Assembly: GCF_002797435.1 (NCBI RefSeq) | Contig: NZ_PGEN01000001.1 | Coordinates: 3,656,501 to 3,720,500, forward strand | DNA: 64,000 nucleotides | From: Sphingomonas koreensis | Lineage (GTDB): Bacteria > Pseudomonadota > Alphaproteobacteria > Sphingomonadales > Sphingomonadaceae | Direction of reading: 5' to 3' | In this document: positions 1 through 8,697 of the stretch, piece by piece | How the letters are laid out: every line of letters starts with the position of its first letter | Position numbering within the stretch: position 1 is the first letter of the stretch | Notes under the pieces: model-generated | The model's database searches: none | Seen by the model: the letters and a program-made list of their open reading frames with translations, nothing else | What the model was told of the DNA's origin: nothing | Translations under genes and position numbers: made by a program

Positions 1-688
1 GGCGACCGAAGCGATCCGTGAACAGGTAATGGCTGACCAGACCGGTAAACGCACGGGTGCGCTCGCGCTTACCGTCGCCGCAAATCTTCGCGACCGCGAT
101 CGTGGTATTATCGTACAGGATCGAGCGCGGCACAGCGCCGAAGAAAGCGAACGCCGACACGTGCCCGTCGAGAAACGCCTCGGTCGTCTCCGCCGGATAG
201 GCCTTCACGAAGCAGGCGTCCGATTGTGGCAGGTCCATGCAGAAGAAATGCACCTTCTGCCGGACGCCGCCGATCACGCCCACCGCCTCGCCAAAATCCA
301 CCTGCGCGTGGCCCGGTGGATGCGCCAGCGGTACGAACGTCTCGCGGCCGCGCGCCCGGCATTGCCGGACATAATCCTTCACCACCGTGTAGCCGCCACC
401 GTAGCCATGCTCGTCGCGCAGGCGCTCGAAAATCCGCTTGGCCGTGTGCCGCTGCTTCATCGGCGCCGTCCGGTCTTCCGCCAGGATCCGGTCGATCACC
501 GGCAACAACGATCCCAGCTTCGGCTTCGCCACGGGCTTCGTGCGCGTGTAGCCCGGCGGCAGCGAAAACCGGCACATCTTCGAAATCGTTTCACGGCTCA
601 GGCCGAACACTTTCGCCGCTTCCCGTTGGCTGTTCCCTTCCACGAACACAAAACGACGAACCGCTGCGTAGACCTCCACGGCAAACAT
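1..688 (-). CDS. istA: IS21-family transposase IstA, N-terminal 229 residues (partial)
   Basis: DDE-type transposase that cuts and joins the ends of the IS21 element. The start is the ATG at 686-688, with GGAG about ten bases upstream; the frame stays open to the window edge. The N-terminus carries the DNA-binding helix-turn-helix typical of IstA (NSQREAAKVFGLSRETISKM). It is followed by a linker (SLPPGYTRTKP) and the start of the rve catalytic core: PPGHAQVDFGEA around residues 130-140 carries the first catalytic Asp, and ILYDNTTIAV near residue 190 the second. The C-terminal Glu and the istB gene lie outside. Family assignment is secure; whether the element is active cannot be judged here. 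Confidence 0.9.
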   Translation of the reverse strand, partial: MFAVEVYAAVRRFVFVEGNSQREAAKVFGLSRETISKMCRFSLPPGYTRTKPVAKPKLGSLLPVIDRILAEDRTAPMKQRHTAKRIFERLRDEHGYGGGYTVVKDYVRQCRARGRETFVPLAHPPGHAQVDFGEAVGVIGGVRQKVHFFCMDLPQSDACFVKAYPAETTEAFLDGHVSAFAFFGAVPRSILYDNTTIAVAKICGDGKRERTRAFTGLVSHYLFTDRFGR

Positions 689-717
689 CCCTGGCCGCTC
701 CAAAAGGAGCAACCTTA

Positions 718-789
718 TCCAATGGCCGGCTTTTACACCGCCGCGCTCAGCAAATCACCGGCGCTCCAGTGGCCTGGTTTGTCACCGCC
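718..789. repeat. Two imperfect 25-bp repeats at the IS21 end
   Basis: Positions 718-742 and 765-789 are direct repeats that agree at 20 of 25 bases by eye; both begin TCCA and end CACCGCC. IS21 elements carry multiple internal repeats (L1, L2) at their ends that bind the transposase, which fits their place between the IS tip and the istA start. Confidence 0.65.
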
Positions 790-796
790 CTGCACA

Positions 797-963
797 GCGG
801 CGGCCCCGAAAAGAAAAATCGAGGTGGTCTTCACGATGCTCGGGACGACAAAGCGGCGGCGTGCGACCGGCTGCTCTCTTCGGTCGGGCCGCCTTGGATT
901 GCGGTTGTCCGAGACGCTTTCGCTCTCCGCATCCGTCGGTTCGTAATCGATAACGTAAGGCAT
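797..963 (-). pseudogene. Small gene truncated by the IS21 insertion
   Basis: A reading frame starting at the ATG at 961-963 (GGAG five bases upstream) encodes about 55 residues beginning MPYVIDYEPTD, then a basic Arg-rich stretch (NPRRPDRREQPVARRRF) and the hydrophobic SIVKTTSIFLFGAAA. It then runs into the IS21 end, where the frame continues only as IS sequence. This looks like the 5' part of a small accessory gene whose 3' part was displaced. I do not recognise the family. The mix of an acidic N-terminus, a basic middle and a possible short membrane segment suggests no specific function. Confidence 0.5.
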
Positions 964-1036
964 GGTTGTCTCCATTCTGTGGTTGGAGACGAGCAATTGA
1001 ACCATGGCGAGAGCGGCTTTGGGAAAAAGATGAGAT

Positions 1037-1702
1037 TCAGGGACGTCGGTATTGCTCCGGCGGGCGAGGCTGAATTTTACCGGCCGCCAGCCGACGCAGC
1101 CTCCGCTGAACGGCCAGCCAGAACAGCCATCCCCTCAAACCGCTTGAAGCAGCTTCAAGCCGCGCCCGATGTTTACCGATCCACGATCCAACGCGCAGGA
1201 ATTCGCGGTGATCGGAAATGTGGCTAAGCATATTGGCTGCGCCGACCAGCAGATAATTTTGGTGCAGCCAAGACCGCTGATCAAGCGGGACCGATGGTCC
1301 GACATATTCCTTGGGCGGATCAAGAGCGAGAGCAAAGGCTATCAGCCTCAATCGGTCGAGCACCTTAGCCTGTGGCTTCTGCTTCCACGGTTTTTCCGCA
1401 ACCTTGAGGAAATTGGTAATCCATCGGAATGTGTCCTCGTTGCCGAAAGCCAGATCGATCCCATCAGGACTTAGCGCGAATTTTTTTCCGAGAGGATTGA
1501 GGATTCGATCTCGATGTAGGAAGAGCGTGTCGGCAATCCAGTTCGGCACTTCACGCCGTGAACGTGGAACGCGTCCTAGACCAGTCGCCATCAATGAGAG
1601 TACGCCCGGATCGGATAGCGTCTCGTCGTTGTAAACGTAATATGGTGGCGACAGGAGACCGGGCAATCCGGCCACATACCAATCATCGTTCGTTTCGGAC
1701 AT
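1037..1702 (-). CDS. Hypothetical protein, 221 aa
   Basis: An uninterrupted frame with an ATG at 1700-1702. The product starts MSETNDDWYVAGLPGLLSPP and is soluble, with no signal peptide or membrane segment, rich in Trp, Leu and Arg, and basic at the C-terminus. I recognise no domain. It is transcribed away from the methyltransferase operon, from which it is separated by a hairpin-rich gap of nearly 600 bases. Its place inside a defence-bearing mobile element makes a defence, regulatory or cargo role possible, but the sequence does not show one. Confidence 0.6.
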   Translation of the reverse strand: MSETNDDWYVAGLPGLLSPPYYVYNDETLSDPGVLSLMATGLGRVPRSRREVPNWIADTLFLHRDRILNPLGKKFALSPDGIDLAFGNEDTFRWITNFLKVAEKPWKQKPQAKVLDRLRLIAFALALDPPKEYVGPSVPLDQRSWLHQNYLLVGAANMLSHISDHREFLRVGSWIGKHRARLEAASSGLRGWLFWLAVQRRLRRLAAGKIQPRPPEQYRRP

Positions 1703-2280
1703 CGTAGCGCTCTCAGTTAAGAGCTGATCCTATCAGGCAGGCGCTGATCGTTGGGAAAAAGTCAGGAAGCAAGCCGGGCTTACGCTGACCGCAAGATGTG
1801 CGTGGTAGTACCACGCCTATCTTGGCAAGGGAGACGCTGCGCTCTCCCGTTGCATCCCTCTGGCCTGCGGCGCTCCACAGGCATCGAGCCTGCTGCGCAC
1901 CGATGGGGAGCCTTTCGGCGCTCCCCAAACCCCATCGACCAAAGGGCGTGCCTGCCCCTTTGGAACCCAGCCGCTTCCAGCGCGGCAAGGGAGCGTTCCT
2001 GCTCCCGTTGACCCATGACCGACCCTACGCGGATTGGATGCTCGGCAGGGGCTTGAAAATTTGCTTCTCCACCCTGCACCCGAACCATGCAGCAAGTGGT
2101 ATCCGTTGCATCAAACGCATTTTTGAACGGGCCGCCCCCTGTGGATAGGTGGCGCTCCGGCCTACCTTTCAGATGACATCCGAGGGCGGTCGGCTTAGTC
2201 ATTATGCGGGGCAACACAGCGAGTCATCGCTGCCATCCGAAGGAGGCTCCGCATTTGACGTAACAGGACCATGAGAACGC
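1703..2280. other. 578-bp intergenic region with a run of GC-rich hairpins
   Basis: No convincing gene is seen; the short overlapping frames on both strands have no ribosome binding site or family signature. The segment 1801-2007 packs consecutive perfect or near-perfect inverted repeats: CGTGGT/ACCACG at 1801-1815, GGGAGA/TCTCCC near 1830-1849, GCCTG/CAGGC near 1863-1882, GGGGAG/CTCCCC near 1905-1926, CCAAAGGG/CCCTTTGG near 1939-1962, and GGGAGC/GCTCCC near 1989-2006. This is the upstream region of the methyltransferase operon, so it may be a structured leader, a barrier against read-through, or a repeat cluster. No clear -35/-10 pair was identified. Confidence 0.5.
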
Positions 2281-5025
2281 ATGAACGCAGTCGAAATTGA
2301 AGAAGCCGTAACCGCTCTGGCGGCTGCCCCCTTCGACCGCGACGAGTTCCCGTTCGCGTTCCTGCAAGCGTTCGGGAACAAGGAAACGACGCTTAGGAAG
2401 CTCCGCTCGGGCACGTCAAACAAGTCCGATATTGGGGGCGTCCTCCAGACCAGCAACATCCATATTGCGATCGCCGACGCTGGCGATGTGACCACCAAGC
2501 TGGATGCGCTACGGGCCAGCCCTGCCACGACGCGGGCTAAAGCCAAGTTCATTCTGGCGACGGATGGCGAGGCGTTCGAGGCGGAAGATTTGCTATCCGG
2601 CGAAACCGTTGCCTGCCCGTTCGCCGAGTTCCCAGACCATTTCGGCTTCTTCCTGCCGCTTGCCGGGATCACCACCGTCAAGCAGGTGCGCGAAAGCTCG
2701 TTCGACATCCGCGCCACAGGCCGTCTCAACAAGCTCTACGTCGAACTGCTGAAGGACAACCCCGATTGGGGCACTGCCGAGCGCCGCCCGGACATGAACC
2801 ATTTTCTGGCTCGACTGATTTTCTGCTTCTTCGCGGAGGACACCGACATATTCCACCGCAGCCATCCTTTCACCGGCACCGTGGAGAAAATGAGCGACCG
2901 GGACTCGTCCAACACCCATGAGGTGATCGGCGAGATTTTCCGAGCGATGAATACCGCGATCACGGATCGTACCTCGTCGGCGCTGCCCCGATGGGCCGAT
3001 GGCTTTCCCTATGTAAACGGCGGGCTATTTTCTGGCAGTGTGGACGTGCCGCGTTTCAGCAAGATCGCACGGACATACCTGCTCCATATCGGAAATCTCG
3101 ACTGGAAAAAGATCAACCCTGACATTTTTGGATCGATGATTCAGGCAGTCGCCGATGACGAGGAGCGCGGCGCGCTGGGGATGCACTACACGTCCGTCCC
3201 CAACATCCTGAAAGTGCTGAACCCGCTCTTTTTGGACGACCTGCGCGAGCATCTAGCCGAAGCCGACGACAATCCCCGTAAGCTCCTCAATCTCCGTAGC
3301 CGCATGGCCCGCATCCGGGTTTTCGATCCGGCTTGCGGTAGCGGCAATTTCCTTGTGATCGCCTACAAGGAAATGCGGGCAATCGAAGCCATCATCAACG
3401 AACGGCGCGGCGAGAAAGAGCGAAAATCGGATATTCCGCTGACGAACTTCCGAGGCATCGAGCTTCGCGACTTCCCCGCCGAGATCGCCCGATTGGCTCT
3501 TATCATCGCCGAATATCAATGTGATGTCCTCTATCGTGGGCAGCAACTCGCCTTGAACGAGTTTTTGCCCCTTGATGCTGAGAATTGGATCACATGTGGC
3601 AATGCCCTCGGGCTGGATTGGATGGGCGTATGCCCACCAACGGGAACAGGTGTGAAGCTTGTTGGCGATGACCTTTTTCAGACTCCACTCAATCAGTCAG
3701 AGATAGACTTCCAGAATGAAGGTGGAGAGACTTATATTTGCGGCAATCCACCGTATGTCGGCACCAAGTATCAGGACGCATTTCAGAAAAGTGAGATCGC
3801 AAAAGTATTTCAAGACGAAAAAATCAATTTTGGGAACGTCGATTATATTGGATGTTGGTTCCTGATAGCGGCCAAAGCGATCCAAAAATATCAGGATGGT
3901 GCCTTTGCATTTGTAAGTACGTCTAGTCTTTTCCAAGGTGAACAGGCGGAGATAGTGCTGCACATACTTAAAAAGTATGGGATTACTATCAGTTGGGCGC
4001 AGGCAAGCTTTCCATGGTCAAATAATGCGGCAAATAATGCAGGAGTTATTTGCTGCATTGTTGGGTGCGACAAGGCTTCAAAAGCGGGAGAGCGCTATCT
4101 CTATGAGAACGGTTCAAAAAGGGAAGTTAAGAATATCGGTCCGTACCTCGTTCCAATGCCTGATATAGTTGTATCAAAGACTTCCTCTCCAATATCACTT
4201 CTTACTCCCATGAACTATGGCAGTATGTCCAACGATGACGGTCATTTCACCATCAATGAAGATGACTATCAGAGTCTCAGAGACAGCAAAAATAACCCCC
4301 AGAGCCTGATCAAAATTACCTATGGAGGCGCAGAGTTCATCAAGGGCATCGTTCGTAGATCGCTATACATAGCAAACGATAGCGACCTACCCAAAGATCA
4401 ACGTGCGATTTTTGAGCCTATCTTCGAACGTGTACGGGCGTATCGCTCAAACAGCGCTCGCGCGGCTACTAAGAAACTGAGTGATGCGCCAATGCTCTTT
4501 GCCGAACGAAGGCATGTTGAGAAGCCAAAAATATTCGTGCCTCAAGTTCTCTCTGAAAGGCGGGAGTACATCACTGCGGGATTGCTTCCCGAAAGCGCGC
4601 TTGTCATTGCGCCACACATGCAGATTATTGACGGCGGAATTCACGAGTTCGCGCTACTGAGTAGCAAAATGCATCATGTGTGGGTGTCTACTGTGTGCGG
4701 GCGCTTGAAGAACGATATTCGCTATTCAAGTTTGCTTGGCTGGAACACCTTTCCTGTTCCCCTCCTCACGGAGAAAAACATTAGCGACCTTCAACGGTCG
4801 GGAGCAAATATACTAACTGCTCGTGAAAGCCACTTCCCGATGACAATATCGGAACTGTACGACCCCAGCAAAATGCCAGACAACCTCAGAGAGTCTCATG
4901 ACCATAACGATGAGATTTTGGAACGCATTTATGTGGGTAGAAGATTTAGAAACAATACGGAGCGACTTGAGCATCTGTTGGAACTCTATGCGAATAGAGG
5001 AAAAGTGAGGCATGTAAATGGATAA
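2281..5025 (+). CDS. MmeI-like class I DNA adenine methyltransferase (defence cassette)
   Basis: Predicted S-adenosylmethionine-dependent DNA N6-adenine methyltransferase, 914 aa. The catalytic core is clear: motif I FDPACGSGNFL at residues 348-358 (SAM binding) and motif IV NPPY at 489-492. The spacing and flanking sequence (MHYTSVPNILKVLNPLF before motif I) match MmeI-type enzymes and the related methylases of large phage-defence operons. The N-terminal 300 residues resemble the helical part of that family. I see no convincing nuclease motif, so restriction would have to come from the downstream helicase and GIY-YIG protein. The C-terminal half should hold the target-recognition domain and is much more AT-rich than the first half, the composition changing near 3,660-3,700. 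It overlaps the next gene by 8 bp. A type IIG enzyme acting alone is the main alternative. Confidence 0.85.
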   Translation: MNAVEIEEAVTALAAAPFDRDEFPFAFLQAFGNKETTLRKLRSGTSNKSDIGGVLQTSNIHIAIADAGDVTTKLDALRASPATTRAKAKFILATDGEAFEAEDLLSGETVACPFAEFPDHFGFFLPLAGITTVKQVRESSFDIRATGRLNKLYVELLKDNPDWGTAERRPDMNHFLARLIFCFFAEDTDIFHRSHPFTGTVEKMSDRDSSNTHEVIGEIFRAMNTAITDRTSSALPRWADGFPYVNGGLFSGSVDVPRFSKIARTYLLHIGNLDWKKINPDIFGSMIQAVADDEERGALGMHYTSVPNILKVLNPLFLDDLREHLAEADDNPRKLLNLRSRMARIRVFDPACGSGNFLVIAYKEMRAIEAIINERRGEKERKSDIPLTNFRGIELRDFPAEIARLALIIAEYQCDVLYRGQQLALNEFLPLDAENWITCGNALGLDWMGVCPPTGTGVKLVGDDLFQTPLNQSEIDFQNEGGETYICGNPPYVGTKYQDAFQKSEIAKVFQDEKINFGNVDYIGCWFLIAAKAIQKYQDGAFAFVSTSSLFQGEQAEIVLHILKKYGITISWAQASFPWSNNAANNAGVICCIVGCDKASKAGERYLYENGSKREVKNIGPYLVPMPDIVVSKTSSPISLLTPMNYGSMSNDDGHFTINEDDYQSLRDSKNNPQSLIKITYGGAEFIKGIVRRSLYIANDSDLPKDQRAIFEPIFERVRAYRSNSARAATKKLSDAPMLFAERRHVEKPKIFVPQVLSERREYITAGLLPESALVIAPHMQIIDGGIHEFALLSSKMHHVWVSTVCGRLKNDIRYSSLLGWNTFPVPLLTEKNISDLQRSGANILTARESHFPMTISELYDPSKMPDNLRESHDHNDEILERIYVGRRFRNNTERLEHLLELYANRGKVRHVNG

Positions 5026-5407
5026 TGGAAAAATCAAGGAGGAAGGCGAACTTTTTGATACAATCGTCGTTCCCGCTCATAACAAGGGATTTAACGATGT
5101 TTTCATCGGCGAAGCCAAGTGGCCAAACCTCAAAATTGATAAAATAAAAAAAGGTCGGGTGAAATATATAGCTGTATATCAAACCAAGCCTATTTCAGCT
5201 ATTACTCATTACGCTGAGGTATCAAAATTTGTTCCGCTCGAGAAGAACGGAAGATATGACGTTCTGTTGAAAAATAGTGTGGTTAAAATAGAAGCAGTTC
5301 CTTTCACTCACGAGGATGTCTGCGCTATTCAGGGGCCGAGATACACAACTTTAAACAGAATTCTGACGGCCAAACATCTGGATCGTGCCTTTCCGACTTT
5401 CGGTTAA
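5018..5407 (+). CDS. Small PUA/ASCH-like protein of the methyltransferase cassette
   Basis: A 129-aa soluble protein starting at the ATG inside the end of the methyltransferase gene (8-bp overlap), so translation is probably coupled. The segment VKYIAVYQTKPISAITHYAEV at about residues 47-67 resembles the core strand-helix of PUA/EVE/ASCH-type folds that often read modified bases in restriction-like systems. This is pattern resemblance, not a firm domain assignment. It is AT-rich like the C-terminal half of the methyltransferase, and unlike the helicase that follows. A plausible role is telling self (methylated) from foreign DNA for the helicase/nuclease, but that is inference. Twenty bases separate it from the helicase start. 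Confidence 0.55.
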   Translation: MDNGKIKEEGELFDTIVVPAHNKGFNDVFIGEAKWPNLKIDKIKKGRVKYIAVYQTKPISAITHYAEVSKFVPLEKNGRYDVLLKNSVVKIEAVPFTHEDVCAIQGPRYTTLNRILTAKHLDRAFPTFG

Positions 5408-5427
5408 CGAGCACTTAGAGGAATTTG

Positions 5428-7485
5428 ATGGAAGAAAATGCATTAGTCCCTTCGGTATCGATTTCATACTCACGCAGCGGGGCCTCCACCGCTGCGAATG
5501 CCTATGGAATGAGGCCGATGCAAGAACGCGCTTACGAGAAGCGCGGTGAGCAATATCTTCTAATCAAATCTCCCCCGGCGTCGGGCAAAAGCCGCGCGCT
5601 CATGTTCGTCGCACTAGACAAGCTGGCAAACCAAGGCGTTCGCCAAGCCATCATCGTCGTGCCGGAAAAAAGCATCGGCTCAAGCTTTGCCGACGAGCCA
5701 CTGACCAAGTTCGGCTTCTGGGCGGACTGGACCGTTACCCCGAAATGGAATCTCTGCAACGCTCCCGGCGAAGACGGGGGCAAGGTCAATAGCGTTGGCG
5801 CGTTCCTCGAAAGCGATGACAAGGTGCTGGTCTGCACCCATGCCACTTTCCGCTTCGCTGTGGAGCGGTTCGGCGTGGAGTCGTTCGACAATCGCCTGAT
5901 CGCGGTAGACGAGTTCCACCACGTTTCCGCCAACCCGGATAATGTGCTGGGCAAGCAGCTTGGCGAGTTCATCGCCCGCGACAAGGTGCATATCCTCGCC
6001 ATGACGGGCAGCTATTTCCGGGGCGATGCCGAAGCCGTCCTTGCGCCGCAGGATGAGGCCAATTTCGATACCGTCACCTACACCTATTACGAGCAGTTAA
6101 ACGGCTACGAGTTTTTGAAATCGCTCGACATCGGCTATTTTTTCTACTCCGGCGCTTACTCCGACGACATCCTCGCCGTGCTGGACCCAGCCGAAAAAAC
6201 GATCATTCACATCCCCAACGTCAATTCGCGAGAAAGCACCGGGCAAAAGATCAAGGAGGTTGAACACATCATCGAGGAGCTTGGTGAATGGCAGGGCATC
6301 GACCCGGCCACCGGCTTCCAGTTGGTGAAAACGGCGGAAGGCCGCGTTCTTCGCATCGCCGATCTTGTGGACGACGACGCGGCCAAGCGGGATCGTGTTT
6401 CCGCTGCGCTCAAAGATCCCGCGCAGAAGAACAATCGCGATCATGTGGACATTATCATCGCGCTTGGCATGGCGAAGGAAGGATTCGACTGGATTTGGTG
6501 CGAACACGCCCTCACGGTTGGATATCGTTCCAGCCTCACCGAGATCGTGCAGATCATCGGTCGCGCCACCCGCGACGCACCGGGAAAGACCCGCGCTCGT
6601 TTCACCAATTTGATCGCAGAACCGGACGCGGCAGAATCCGCTGTGACAGAAGCCGTCAACGATACCTTGAAGGCTATCGCCGCCAGCCTGCTCATGGAAC
6701 AGGTGCTAGCGCCCCGCTTCGAGTTCAAGCCGAAGAATCCGACAAACGAGGCCACGCCCGGCTTCAATTATGGCGAAGGCGGTTATCAGGCCGACAAATG
6801 CAATGTCGGCTTTAACGAGGAGCGCGGCACTTTCCAGATAGAGATCAAGGGGCTTGCCGAACCCAAAACGCCAGAAGCTGCTCGCATATGCCGCGAGGAT
6901 TTGAATGAGGTGATTGCCAGCTTCGTGCAGGACAAACCGAGCATCGAACGTGGCCTGTTCGATGAGGAGCTTGTTCCCGAGGAACTGACCCAGCTTCGCT
7001 TGGGCAAAATCATTAAGGACAAATATCCTGAACTCGACGAGGAGGATCGGGAGGCCGTGCGTCAGCACGCTATCGCTGCCCTCAATCTCACTCAGCAGGC
7101 AAAGAAGATCGCCCTTGGCGATGACGGTTCCGGTGACGGTCCGGGCGTCAACACCGCGCTGATCGACGGCGTTCGCAAATTCGCGATGGACGTGCGTGAA
7201 CTAGACATTGACCTGATCGACCGCATCAATCCATTTCAGGAAGCCTATGCCATCCTCGCCAAAACCATGAGCGAGGACAGCCTGAAACAAGTCGCCGCTG
7301 CCATATCTGCGCGGCGCACTAGCCTGACCCCGGATGAAGCCAAGCAGCTTGCCGTCCGTGCGGTCCAGTTCAAGAAGGAACGCGGACGGCTCCCCTCCAT
7401 CAGTTCAACCGACGCATGGGAAAAGCGCATGGCCGAAGGTGCCGCTGCGTTTGTGCGCTACAAGGATGAGGGCCGTTATGAGTGA
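5428..7485 (+). CDS. SF2 DEAD/DEAH-type helicase of the defence cassette
   Basis: A 685-aa superfamily 2 helicase or translocase. Visible motifs: Walker A SPPASGKS at residues 48-55, motif II DEFH at 161-164 (FHH follows), motif III-like AMTGSY near 191, and motif VI QIIGRATRD at 375-383 after GMAKEGFDW (motif V). The C-terminal 250 residues after the RecA-like pair are unassigned. The ATG at 5428 is chosen over the in-frame TTG just before it because GAGGA sits at the proper distance. It overlaps the GIY-YIG gene by 8 bp. In restriction-like systems such helicases translocate on unmodified DNA and pass it to a nuclease; here the nuclease candidate is the next gene. Confidence 0.85.
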   Translation: MEENALVPSVSISYSRSGASTAANAYGMRPMQERAYEKRGEQYLLIKSPPASGKSRALMFVALDKLANQGVRQAIIVVPEKSIGSSFADEPLTKFGFWADWTVTPKWNLCNAPGEDGGKVNSVGAFLESDDKVLVCTHATFRFAVERFGVESFDNRLIAVDEFHHVSANPDNVLGKQLGEFIARDKVHILAMTGSYFRGDAEAVLAPQDEANFDTVTYTYYEQLNGYEFLKSLDIGYFFYSGAYSDDILAVLDPAEKTIIHIPNVNSRESTGQKIKEVEHIIEELGEWQGIDPATGFQLVKTAEGRVLRIADLVDDDAAKRDRVSAALKDPAQKNNRDHVDIIIALGMAKEGFDWIWCEHALTVGYRSSLTEIVQIIGRATRDAPGKTRARFTNLIAEPDAAESAVTEAVNDTLKAIAASLLMEQVLAPRFEFKPKNPTNEATPGFNYGEGGYQADKCNVGFNEERGTFQIEIKGLAEPKTPEAARICREDLNEVIASFVQDKPSIERGLFDEELVPEELTQLRLGKIIKDKYPELDEEDREAVRQHAIAALNLTQQAKKIALGDDGSGDGPGVNTALIDGVRKFAMDVRELDIDLIDRINPFQEAYAILAKTMSEDSLKQVAAAISARRTSLTPDEAKQLAVRAVQFKKERGRLPSISSTDAWEKRMAEGAAAFVRYKDEGRYE

Positions 7486-8674
7486 CCTTGACCTTGATGA
7501 ACTGCGGGATGAACTGTCCGATTTCGCCCAGCCAGAAAAGAAAGTTGGGCGCGGCCCACGCGAAGAACGCATCATCGCGGGGTTCGAGGAAATTCAGCGT
7601 TTCACCGATGAACATGGGCGCGCTCCGCAACACGGCGAGGATCGCGATATATTTGAACGGCTTTATGCCGTGCGGCTGGACCGACTTCGTGCGCTGGAAG
7701 AATGCCGGTCGCTTCTCGCACCGCTCGACCGTCAGGGACTTTTGACCGGCGCAGAAATTGCCGCGCCTGTTTCCGCCGATGACATGGACACCGACGCGCT
7801 CATGGCCGAGCTTGCCGGGGCGGCTGGCGATTCCGTAATCACTGACCTCCTCCATGTCCGATCAACTGCCGAAAAGCGCGCCGCCGAAGAAATCGCGAAC
7901 CGGGAAACTTGCCCGGACTTTGATCGCTTCAAACCGCTGTTCGAGCAAGTGCGGATCGACCTTGATTCCGGCGTTCGCATTACCCGACAATTTGTAAAGG
8001 ACGCCGGATTCCTGAAAGCGGACATCACCGAGGGTCAGTTTTTCATCCTTGGCGGCCAAGTCGCCTATGTCGCGGAAGTTGGTGAAACCTTCCGCGCGCC
8101 TAACGGTGAAACTGACGCTCGCTTGCGAGTAATCTACTCCAACGGGACGGAAAGCAATCTGCTACTCCGCTCGCTGCAGCGGGCACTCTATAAGGATGAG
8201 GCCGGACGGCGAATTACCGAGCCGACCGCTGGCCCACTGTTCACGGACGAAAACGACGACGAGGATATTGCCAGCGGGACCATCTATGTCCTTCGCAGCA
8301 AGGCTGACCATCCGCTTGTCGCTGCCAATCGCGACGTGCTGCACAAGATCGGCGTGACAGGCGGCGATGTTGCCAAACGAGTTGCCAACGCGAAGCTGGA
8401 CCCGACCTTTCTCATGGCGGACGTGGAGGTCGTTGCCACCTATACGCTTTACAACATCAACCGCGTGAGGCTCGAAAACCTGATCCACCGCATCTTCGCG
8501 CCCGCGCAACTGAACATCGAGATAAAGGATCGCTTCGGCAATCCGATAGTGCCGCGCGAGTGGTTCCTTGTGCCGCGCTTTGTCGTGGACGATGCCGTGG
8601 AGCGGATCAAGGACGGCACAATTACTGATCTCATTTATGATCCAGCGGCGGCGCGGCTGGTTCGACGCGCGTGA
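7478..8674 (+). CDS. GIY-YIG (T5orf172/MUG113-like) nuclease-domain protein
   Basis: A 398-aa protein whose C-terminal third carries a GIY-YIG-type nuclease domain of the T5orf172/MUG113 group: GTIYVL at residues 267-272 (GIY element), KIGVT at 290-294 (YIG-like element), a downstream Arg in KRVANAK, and the metal-binding Glu in RLENLIHRIF. The domain is followed by EIKDRFGNP and PREWF, usual in this subgroup. The N-terminal 260 residues are helical and acidic with no recognised domain and may bind the helicase. The start is the ATG at 7478, which overlaps the helicase stop. As the last gene of the four-gene block it is the likely DNA-cutting component; the direct evidence is the motif only. 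Confidence 0.8.
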   Translation: MSDLDLDELRDELSDFAQPEKKVGRGPREERIIAGFEEIQRFTDEHGRAPQHGEDRDIFERLYAVRLDRLRALEECRSLLAPLDRQGLLTGAEIAAPVSADDMDTDALMAELAGAAGDSVITDLLHVRSTAEKRAAEEIANRETCPDFDRFKPLFEQVRIDLDSGVRITRQFVKDAGFLKADITEGQFFILGGQVAYVAEVGETFRAPNGETDARLRVIYSNGTESNLLLRSLQRALYKDEAGRRITEPTAGPLFTDENDDEDIASGTIYVLRSKADHPLVAANRDVLHKIGVTGGDVAKRVANAKLDPTFLMADVEVVATYTLYNINRVRLENLIHRIFAPAQLNIEIKDRFGNPIVPREWFLVPRFVVDDAVERIKDGTITDLIYDPAAARLVRRA

Positions 8675-8697
8675 TCTAGGTCGGGAGGTAAATTATT

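Larger units (their letters stand above)
1..796 (-). mobile_element. IS21-family insertion sequence, partial (one terminus plus istA start)
   Basis: One end of an IS21-type element, with the rest beyond the left edge of the window. The terminus is placed near 796, where the minus strand begins TGTGCAGGG. Two imperfect direct repeats follow inside it, as is usual at IS21 ends, and then the transposase start. The boundary also fits the neighbouring gene: a small reading frame entering from 963 loses its natural continuation here. The istB helper ATPase, the second terminus and the target duplication are not in view. The exact outer base is uncertain by a few nucleotides. Confidence 0.8.
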
